From Prevotella sp. (GTDB lineage: Bacteria; Bacteroidota; Bacteroidia; Bacteroidales; Bacteroidaceae): a DNA stretch of 5,111 nucleotides. Positions 1 to 5,111 of this stretch are shown piece after piece (position 1 is the first letter of the stretch; each line of letters opens with the position of its first letter). The notes below the pieces were generated by a model. It worked only from the letters and a program-made list of their open reading frames with translations, had not been told where the DNA came from and made no database searches. Location of the stretch: the NCBI GenBank assembly GCA_017442765.1, contig JAFRZC010000215.1, positions 1-5,111 of the forward strand. Direction: 5' to 3'. The position numbers and the translations under genes are program-made.

Positions 1-3000
1 ACGTCCACACCGAGTGGAACGAGCCGAACAGCGACGTCTATGTGCGCCGCACGGTCAGCCTGAGTGCCGCCGATCTGGAGAAGGATCTCTACGTGGTCTT
101 CTCTCACGACGACGTGTTCGAGCTGTATATCAGCGGCACGAAAGTGGTTCAGACCGGCGAGACTTGGATTCAGGGTGAGCAACATCACCTCACCGACACG
201 GAGAAGGCATTGCTCAAGCCCGGTGAGAACCTCATCGCCGCCCACTGCCATAACACTGGCGGCGGTGCCTATATCGATTTCGGAATCTTCGAGAACGTGA
301 AGCCCGCATACCTTGATGAGACTACCGCCGAGCAACTCTCCTGCGACGTGCTCGCCACCAACACCTACTACACCTTCCGCTGCGGTCCGGTTGATCTCGA
401 TGTTGTTTTCACTGCCCCCATGATTATCGACGATCTCGACCTACTCTCGATGCCCATCAACTATATCAGCTATCAGGTCAGGGCTACCGACGGCCAGCAG
501 CACAACGTGCAGTTCTATTTTGCCACAACACCGCAACTGGCTGTCAACGACATCATGCAGCAGACCTCAAGTACTACCCTGTCGCAAGACGGTGTCACCT
601 ACGCCCGCACCGGCACTACCGCCCAGCCTGTACTTAAACGTGTAGGCGACTTAATCTGCATCGACTGGGGCTATCTCTATCTGCCCAACATCAATGGTAT
701 GGTCACCACGGCAAACTACTCCGCCACCGAGCAAACCTTTGTGGAGAGCGGAACGCTGCCTGCAGCACAGTCGGATATCATCAGCAACAACGAGTCAGAG
801 CTCCCCGCACTGGCCTACGTCCATGACTTCGGCACCGTCGGCACGGCCAGCAGCCACATGCTCATCGGCTACGACGAAGTTCTCGACATCCGTTATTTCA
901 ACAAAGACTATAAAGGTTACTGGGCACGCGACGGCAAGACCATCTTCCAAGCCTTTAACGAGCTTGAGGCCAACTACGACGACATCATGACCCGCTGCCG
1001 CCAGCAGGACAAAGTCATCTACGACGACGGTTTCAAGTCGGGCGGACAGAAATACGCCGAGCTGCTCTGCGCCTCCTATCGTCAGGTTATCGCCGCCCAC
1101 AAGCTGTTTCAGGACAACGACGGCAACATCCTTTTCTTCTCGAAAGAGAACAACTCCAACGGCTGTGTCAACACGGTTGACCTCACCTACCCCTCTGCCC
1201 CGCTCTTCCTGATATACAACCCCACACTGCAGAAAGGCATGATGACCTCCATCTTCGAATACAGCTACACCCGCCGTTGGACCAAGCCCTTTGCCGCCCA
1301 CGACCTCGGCACCTACCCCCATGCCAACGGTCAGGTCTATGGCGGCGACATGCCGCTCGAGGAGTCGGGCAACATGCTTACCCTGGCCGCTACCATCTGC
1401 ATGAAAGAGAACTCTACGGCTTGGGTTGACAAGTATTGGGGCATCCTGAAAACCTGGACCGACTATCTCGTCGAGAACGGTCAGGACCCCGCCGAGCAGC
1501 TTTGCACCGACGACTTCGCCGGGCACTGGGCCCACAATGCCAACCTCTCGGTGAAAGCCATCATGGGCGTGGCAGGCTTTGCGCTCATGGCCAAAATCAA
1601 AGGCGACGATGCCACCTACGAGACCTATATGGAGAAAGCCCGCCGCATGGCCCGCCAGTGGGACACCGATGCCCGCGAGGGCGACCACTACCGCCTGGCC
1701 TTCGACCGCGCCAACACCTGGGGGCAGAAGTACAACCTCGTATGGGATCGCCTGTGGAACATCAACATCTTCCCACAGGGCACCATCGACCGCGAAATCA
1801 ACTATTATCTGACGAAGCAGAACCGCTACGGTCTGCCACTCGACAGCCGCGCTATCTACACCAAGAGCGACTGGATCATGTGGAGCGCATCCATGGCCAA
1901 TGACAGGGAGACATTCGAACAATTCCTCAATCCGCTCTACGACTATGTGAACGAAACCCGGAGCCGCGTGCCTCTGAGCGACTGGTATTACACCGACAGC
2001 GGCGACCTATGTGCGTTCAAGGCCCGCAGTGTCATCGGCGGACACTGGATGCGCGTGCTCATGGACGAGATGTACGACCCGTCGCTCGCCCCATCAACAG
2101 CGTGGCACAAGCTCGCCAACCCGCTTAACACGCCCTGGGCCGACGACGTGACGGCCGAGAACGCACTTGCCGAATATCCCCGTCCGCTCATGGAGCGCGA
2201 CGAGTGGCTCAACCTGAACGGCGTATGGAACTACACCAAGCAGCCAAGCAAGAACACCACCATTCCCACCAATGTCGAAGGGCAGGTGCTTGTGCCTTAC
2301 ACGCTTGAGTCCACCTTGTCGGGCGTTGGCCAGAGTATTGGCAATTTACTGAACATCTGGTACTCGCGAACATTCACCATACCCGAGGGGTGGAGCGGCA
2401 AAAATGTACTTGTCAACATTGGTGCGGCCGACTATGCCGCCACCATATACATCAACGGTCGTTCTATCAAACGCCATATCGGCGGCTTCACCTCATTCTC
2501 TGCCGACATCACGAACTATCTTAAAGCCGGGGAGAACACCATTACCGTGCGTGTTGAGGATCCCACCGACGAGACCACACAGATTGTGGGCGCACAGCGC
2601 ACGGCATACGGTGCCAACGACTCCAAGTTCCACTCACCCGCCTCGGGCATCTGGCAGACAATTTGGCTGGAGCCCGTCAGCAGCAAGTACATCACAAACT
2701 TGCGCACCACCCCCGACCTCGACAACCAGACTTTCACCGTTAAGGCCACCACGCAGGGAGCCGCCAACAGCGACATCGTAAAAGTGGTGCTCAAGGATGG
2801 CAGCGACATCGTAGCCGAGGGAACAGGTGCGCCTGGCAGCGACATCGTGCTCAACGTATCATCGCCGAAGCTGTGGACACCCGCCAGCCCGTTCCTCTAC
2901 GACGTTGAGGCCACGCTCACCTCCGGCGGCGAGCAGACCGACGCAGTGAAGAGCTATGCCGCCATGCGCAAGGTCTCCATCGGTCAGGATGCCGACGGCA

Positions 3001-4082
3001 TTTATCGCCTGCAGCTCAACAATCGCGACCTCTTCAACATCGGAGTGCTCGACTATGGCTACTGGCCCGACGGCATCTACACCGCCCCCACCGACGAGGC
3101 CATGCGCTACGACATAGAGACCGCCAAGGCAATGGGCTACAACACCATCCGCAAATACCAGAAAGTTGAGCCGCAACGCTGGTACTACTATTGCGACAAG
3201 CTCGGTATGCTCGTTTGGCAAGACATCCCCGCCATCGGCGCGGAGACAGAGGAGCTGACTGCCGGTAGCTGGTACACAGGCACCGACGGCGAGCTACCCC
3301 GTGTCGTCAGCAGACAGTATAACAGCGAATTGGCCGAAATCGTCAACCAACTCTATTCGCATCCGAGCATCGCTGTTTGGACCATCTTCGACGAAGCCAT
3401 CGGACAGAATGCCACAGCAAGCGTGACCGAAGCCATCCGTGCCATTGATGCCACACGCATCATCAACCCTGCCAGTGGCGGCAACCACCATCAAGGCGTG
3501 GGAGACATGCTCGACGTACACTATGCAGGTCTATCCCCCTCAATATCATTCTACGACGAGACGCGCCCCACTGTCACCGGCAGCTATGGCAATCTCATCT
3601 ACAACGTTGAGGGACATCGCTGGAACCCCAGCTACGTCAAGTCGAGCTATACCTCATCAAGCATCTATTCTTCAATGATCAACCGCCTCAACAGCAGGAT
3701 AATTGTCATGGCTAATCCTGACAGGCAGAACCGCGCCTTGTCGGCTGCCATCTTCCGCCAGTTAACCGATGTCGAGGCTGAGATCTATGGCCTGATGACC
3801 TACGACCGCCTGCTGAAGATTACGCCCGAGAACATCAAGGAGAACAATGAGGCTCTCGCCGCCATCTTCGACTCCCACACAGGCATTTCACCAGTCCATA
3901 GTTCAGAGTCCATAATTCATAGTTCTGATAATGCTGTCTATGACCTGCAAGGCCGCCGCGTGGCTGACAATCCCTCATCCCTCATCTCCTTCCCGAGCGG
4001 AGCTCGCCCCCCCGTAGCCTTCCATCCCTCATCCAAAAAAGGTATCTATATCGTCAACGGGCGCAAGTTTGTAGTGAGGTAA
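1..4082 (+). CDS. Secreted glutaminase A-like (DUF5127/DUF4965/DUF1793) protein fused to GH2 module, 5'-partial
   Basis: The frame is open from base 3 to the TAA at 4080-4082 (1359 visible codons), so the true start and signal peptide lie off the left edge; the GTG at base 42 is internal. Domains in order: a jelly-roll module at about 3-300 (RRTVSL, SHDDVFEL, AAHCHNT, GGAYIDFG); a DUF5127-like region at about 310-940 (TYYTF-CGPVDLD-VFTAPM, IDWGYLYLP); the DUF4965/DUF1793 six-hairpin helical region at about 945-2085 (LFFSKENNSNG, TYPSAPLFLIYNP, AHDLGTYPHANGQ, LCTDDFAGHWAHNANLS, YGLPLDSR); a short linker; a GH2 module at about 2110-3860; and a C-terminal sorting-type tail. Fungal GtaA of this group hydrolyses glutamine to glutamate, but the substrate of Bacteroidales members is uncertain and a carbohydrate target is plausible. 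There is no in-frame stop or frameshift at the junction, so the fusion looks genuine. Gene 2 downstream is a paralogue. Family assignment is by remembered motifs and is confident; substrate is not known. Confidence 0.9.
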   Translation, partial: VHTEWNEPNSDVYVRRTVSLSAADLEKDLYVVFSHDDVFELYISGTKVVQTGETWIQGEQHHLTDTEKALLKPGENLIAAHCHNTGGGAYIDFGIFENVKPAYLDETTAEQLSCDVLATNTYYTFRCGPVDLDVVFTAPMIIDDLDLLSMPINYISYQVRATDGQQHNVQFYFATTPQLAVNDIMQQTSSTTLSQDGVTYARTGTTAQPVLKRVGDLICIDWGYLYLPNINGMVTTANYSATEQTFVESGTLPAAQSDIISNNESELPALAYVHDFGTVGTASSHMLIGYDEVLDIRYFNKDYKGYWARDGKTIFQAFNELEANYDDIMTRCRQQDKVIYDDGFKSGGQKYAELLCASYRQVIAAHKLFQDNDGNILFFSKENNSNGCVNTVDLTYPSAPLFLIYNPTLQKGMMTSIFEYSYTRRWTKPFAAHDLGTYPHANGQVYGGDMPLEESGNMLTLAATICMKENSTAWVDKYWGILKTWTDYLVENGQDPAEQLCTDDFAGHWAHNANLSVKAIMGVAGFALMAKIKGDDATYETYMEKARRMARQWDTDAREGDHYRLAFDRANTWGQKYNLVWDRLWNINIFPQGTIDREINYYLTKQNRYGLPLDSRAIYTKSDWIMWSASMANDRETFEQFLNPLYDYVNETRSRVPLSDWYYTDSGDLCAFKARSVIGGHWMRVLMDEMYDPSLAPSTAWHKLANPLNTPWADDVTAENALAEYPRPLMERDEWLNLNGVWNYTKQPSKNTTIPTNVEGQVLVPYTLESTLSGVGQSIGNLLNIWYSRTFTIPEGWSGKNVLVNIGAADYAATIYINGRSIKRHIGGFTSFSADITNYLKAGENTITVRVEDPTDETTQIVGAQRTAYGANDSKFHSPASGIWQTIWLEPVSSKYITNLRTTPDLDNQTFTVKATTQGAANSDIVKVVLKDGSDIVAEGTGAPGSDIVLNVSSPKLWTPASPFLYDVEATLTSGGEQTDAVKSYAAMRKVSIGQDADGIYRLQLNNRDLFNIGVLDYGYWPDGIYTAPTDEAMRYDIETAKAMGYNTIRKYQKVEPQRWYYYCDKLGMLVWQDIPAIGAETEELTAGSWYTGTDGELPRVVSRQYNSELAEIVNQLYSHPSIAVWTIFDEAIGQNATASVTEAIRAIDATRIINPASGGNHHQGVGDMLDVHYAGLSPSISFYDETRPTVTGSYGNLIYNVEGHRWNPSYVKSSYTSSSIYSSMINRLNSRIIVMANPDRQNRALSAAIFRQLTDVEAEIYGLMTYDRLLKITPENIKENNEALAAIFDSHTGISPVHSSESIIHSSDNAVYDLQGRRVADNPSSLISFPSGARPPVAFHPSSKKGIYIVNGRKFVVR
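2110..3860 (+). other. GH2 (beta-galactosidase/glucuronidase-like) module within gene 1, degenerate active site
   Basis: This part of gene 1 reads like a complete GH2 enzyme. It opens with the family signature EYPRPLMERDEWLNLNGVW (about 2169-2226), followed by a sugar-binding jelly roll (WYSRTFTIP, ATIYINGRSI, GENTITVRVEDPT), an immunoglobulin-like sandwich at about 2690-2990 (KLWTPASPFLYDVEATL) and a TIM barrel (WPDGIYTAPTDEAMRYDIE, WYYYCDKLGMLVWQDIP, HPSIAVWTIFDEAIGQ, VEGHRW, LTDVEAEIYGLMTYDR). The acid/base Glu is kept (codon 3393-3395), but the Asn normally before it is Asp. At the position of the nucleophile Glu, in the usual GEFGG or TEYG context, the codon is AGC, Ser (3582-3584, GSYGN). 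Two further conserved positions are Tyr (3054-3056 and 3156-3158). GH2 membership is confident. Loss of hydrolysis is inferred; it may serve as a binding or structural module. Confidence 0.85.
3897..3925 (+). repeat. Degenerate 7-bp tandem repeat inside gene 1
   Basis: From 3897 the sequence reads as four consecutive 7-mers, CATAGTT, CAGAGTC, CATAATT and CATAGTT, followed by a further C. The word AGTCCATA also occurs twice, at 3893-3900 and 3907-3914. The stretch is AT-rich within otherwise GC-rich coding DNA and encodes the Ser/His/Ile-rich HSSESIIHSS just before the tail. The unit length is not a multiple of three, so gain or loss of one unit would shift the frame. Confidence 0.65.
3933..4079 (+). 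other. C-terminal sorting-type tail of gene 1
   Basis: The last 49 residues contain VYDLQGRRV followed, after an interruption, by KGIYIVNGRKFVVR at the very end. This two-part pattern closely resembles the C-terminal tails of many secreted Prevotella and other Bacteroidetes proteins, related to type IX secretion sorting domains; that link is from general knowledge. The two halves are usually only a few residues apart. Here about 25 residues rich in Ser and Pro separate them, encoded by repeat-like DNA. I infer that the tail directs surface attachment or secretion, but the sequence alone does not prove that a type IX system is present. Confidence 0.7.
3971..4033 (+). repeat. Repeat-bounded insert with small hairpin and C7 tract inside the tail
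   Basis: The 9-mer TCCCTCATC occurs at 3971-3979, again overlapping at 3978-3986, and once more at 4025-4033. Between the outer copies lies a perfect 5-bp inverted repeat, CGAGC (3994-3998) and GCTCG (4002-4006) around GGA, followed at once by seven C residues (4007-4013). The block stays in frame and separates the two halves of the tail. It looks like short repetitive DNA taken into the reading frame. I do not recognise a named repeat family. Confidence 0.6.
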
Positions 4083-4106
4083 GCTGTTGAGTATTGACTC
4101 TGCGAG

Positions 4107-4156
4107 ACGAAGAAAGCAAAAGAAAAACCAGTTTTTCTTTTGCTTTCTTCGTTTTT
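4107..4156 (+). terminator. Intrinsic terminator after gene 1
   Basis: The left arm (4107-4127) and right arm (4132-4152) pair perfectly over 21 bp around a CCAG loop, and the T run at 4152-4156 follows directly. It begins 24 bp after the gene 1 stop codon and points in the same direction, so it should end gene 1 transcription. The stem is unusually long and A/T-rich, with A-rich sequence on the left arm and T-rich on the right. The part nearest the loop is five A-T pairs. Confidence 0.9.
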
Positions 4157-4169
4157 AATCGTACCTTTG
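4139..4169 (+). promoter_or_regulatory. Bacteroidetes-type promoter of gene 2
   Basis: TACCTTTG at 4162-4169 matches the Bacteroidetes -7 consensus TAnnTTTG exactly. A TTTG at 4139-4142 sits 19 bp upstream, a suitable distance for the -33 element. Transcription would begin a few bases after 4169, giving an untranslated leader of about 40 nt before the ATG at 4216. The -33 element lies in the right arm of the gene 1 terminator, so the two signals share DNA. Confidence 0.8.
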
Positions 4170-4215
4170 CAGAAATCTTTAACATTATAATAATTGACAA
4201 AACCATATTCCAACA
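4170..4215 (+). promoter_or_regulatory. A/T-rich leader of gene 2 without Shine-Dalgarno
   Basis: The stretch before the ATG is rich in A and T and has no GGAGG-like sequence in the 5-15 bp before the start codon. Bacteroidetes often start translation from such A-rich leaders. The start at 4216 is chosen because it gives a perfect signal peptide and is the only start fitting the family's N-terminus. I saw no riboswitch-like structure here. Confidence 0.6.
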
Positions 4216-4278
4216 ATGAAAAAAGTTATTTTTTCCCTTTTGATTATTCTTTTACCGGTCGGCATTCATGCACAGGCA
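4216..4278 (+). other. Signal peptide (Sec, signal peptidase I type) of gene 2
   Basis: The protein starts MKK, then has a hydrophobic core VIFSLLIILLPVGI, then HAQATAF. Cleavage is likely after Ala19 (before Gln, common in Bacteroidetes) or after Ala21 (an AQA motif). There is no lipobox Cys, so this is not a lipoprotein signal. It implies export across the inner membrane. Confidence 0.88.
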
Positions 4279-5111
4279 ACGGCTTTCCCCACACCCTACA
4301 AAAGCACGTCGCTGCGACTGCCCTCCGTGCCGTTGCTCATGAACGACACCTACTTCTCCTACTGGTCGCCCTACGACCGTCTCAACGACGGACAGGTTAC
4401 CCATTGGACAGGAAAGGCAAAGCCTCTCGACGGGCTGCTTCGCGTCGATGGCAAGACCTATCGCGTCATGGGTGCCGAGCGCCAGTATGTGCTCGGCGAC
4501 GCACTACTGCCTATGGCCGACGTGGGCGCGTGGACAGCTCCTGTCAGCTATAACTTCCAGTGGACAACCAACTGGGCACAACGCACCTTCGACGACTCCG
4601 GGTGGGAGGTACAGCCCGGAGCCTTCGGCTCGCCAAACGAATATTCCCACGTGAGGACAGCATGGGAAGGTAGCAACCGCGACATCTACATACGCCGCAC
4701 CATGACCCTGACTGCCGATGATTTGCAAAAAGACCTCTACATCATCTATTCCCACGACGATGTGTTTGAGCTCTTCATCAACGGCTCGCGCGTCATCAGC
4801 ACAGGCAACACCTGGTTGCAGGGCGAAGTCTATCACCTGACCGAGAGCGACAAGCAGCGGCTGCGCGAAGGCGACAACATCATCGCCGCCCACTGCCATA
4901 ACACAACAGGAGGCGCATACGTCGATTTCGGCGTGTTCGAAAATCTCAAGACCACCCGTACAGACTTCGAGCTGGCTGCCCAGAAGTCGTGCGACGTGAT
5001 GGCCACCAGCACCTACTACACCTTCACCTGCGGACCCGTCGAGCTCGACCTCGTCTTCACCGCCCCCATGCTCATGAGAAACCTCCAGTTGCTCTCCACG
5101 CCCGTCAACTA
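4216..5111 (+). CDS. Secreted glutaminase A-like (DUF4964/DUF5127) protein, 3'-partial
   Basis: An ATG at 4216 opens a frame that runs without a stop to the right edge (298 complete codons). Residues 1-21 form a signal peptide. Residues about 22-95 match the DUF4964-type N-terminus (TYFSYWSPYDRLND, THWTGKAKPLDGLLRVDGKTYRVMG). A jelly-roll module follows at about 100-235 (FDDSGWEVQPGAFG, DIYIRRTMTL, HDDVFELFINGSRV, AAHCHNTTGGAYVDFG), then the start of DUF5127 (TYYTFTCGPVELDLVFTAPM). From residue 146 on it aligns without gaps to the visible start of gene 1 at about 61% identity (93 of 153 full codons, counted by hand). It therefore also shows what the missing N-terminus of gene 1 probably looks like. 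Whether it also carries DUF4965/DUF1793, a GH2 fusion or a tail cannot be seen. It has its own promoter just upstream. The product is likely periplasmic or surface-exposed; substrate is unknown. Confidence 0.9.
   Translation, partial: MKKVIFSLLIILLPVGIHAQATAFPTPYKSTSLRLPSVPLLMNDTYFSYWSPYDRLNDGQVTHWTGKAKPLDGLLRVDGKTYRVMGAERQYVLGDALLPMADVGAWTAPVSYNFQWTTNWAQRTFDDSGWEVQPGAFGSPNEYSHVRTAWEGSNRDIYIRRTMTLTADDLQKDLYIIYSHDDVFELFINGSRVISTGNTWLQGEVYHLTESDKQRLREGDNIIAAHCHNTTGGAYVDFGVFENLKTTRTDFELAAQKSCDVMATSTYYTFTCGPVELDLVFTAPMLMRNLQLLSTPVN

Noticed and set aside
42..44. GTG as the start codon of gene 1
   Set aside because: The frame is open further left, and the upstream codons (VHTEW...DVY) align with gene 2 residues 146-158 (VRTAW...DIY), so coding continues beyond the window edge.
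795..1922. Long minus-strand open frame of 375 codons
   Set aside because: It lies wholly opposite the well-conserved gene 1 domains. The Val/Gly/Ala-rich translation is typical of an antisense frame created by strong C/G at third codon positions, and no domain is recognisable.
2085..2166. A lost stop codon or assembly join between the DUF1793 and GH2 parts
   Set aside because: The frame is continuous, the linker has normal codon use, and the GH2 lead-in (PWADDVTAENALAEYPRP) has the usual form for this family, so a genuine fusion is simpler.
4186..4199. TATAAT (4186-4191) and TTGACA (4194-4199), which resemble sigma-70 boxes
   Set aside because: They are in the wrong order and only 2 bp apart, and Bacteroidetes use a different promoter consensus, which is present just upstream.
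4194..4553. Plus-strand open frame of 119 codons overlapping the start of gene 2
   Set aside because: It is out of frame with gene 2, which has a signal peptide and conserved family motifs. Its translation is Arg/Ser-rich with no recognisable motif.
4504..4899. Minus-strand open frame of 131 codons opposite gene 2
   Set aside because: It is antisense to conserved coding sequence and has no family signature or credible translation start.

Overview
The window looks like chromosomal DNA from a gut- or oral-type Bacteroidales bacterium, most likely a Prevotella-like member. The signs are a TAnnTTTG-type promoter with an upstream TTTG box, an A-rich leader without a Shine-Dalgarno sequence, a C-terminal tail of the form YDLQGRRV...KGIYIVNGRKFVVR, and two secreted proteins of the 'glutaminase A' (DUF4964/DUF5127/DUF4965/DUF1793) group typical of Bacteroidales glycan-use loci. 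The genus is an inference; the coding DNA is rather GC-rich, with strong C/G at third positions.

Layout: (1) Bases 1-4082, plus strand: the 3' part of one very large gene, open at the left edge. It encodes a jelly-roll module, a DUF5127 region, the DUF4965/DUF1793 helical domain, a complete glycoside hydrolase family 2 (GH2) module and a sorting-type C-terminal tail. (2) Bases 4083-4215: a 133-bp gap with a perfect 21-bp-stem terminator. The next gene's promoter starts inside the terminator's right arm. (3) Bases 4216-5111, plus strand: the 5' part of a second gene of the same family, with its signal peptide, cut by the right edge. Its last roughly 154 residues align without gaps to the first roughly 154 visible residues of gene 1 at about 61% identity by hand count, so the two are tandem paralogues.

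Both products are probably exported and act on an extracellular or periplasmic substrate, perhaps a glycan or glycoconjugate. The strong terminator plus private promoter suggests the two genes can be transcribed separately.

The most interesting signals are in gene 1. Its GH2 module keeps the scaffold but differs from the family pattern (recalled from memory) at four active-site-like positions, including the expected nucleophile glutamate, which is Ser. The region coding for its C-terminal tail is broken up by simple repeats: 7-bp tandem units, a C7 tract, and a hairpin between direct repeats. These could switch the tail on or off by frameshift. I saw no RNA gene, CRISPR array, insertion sequence or integrase. 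I do not claim a wholly new system.
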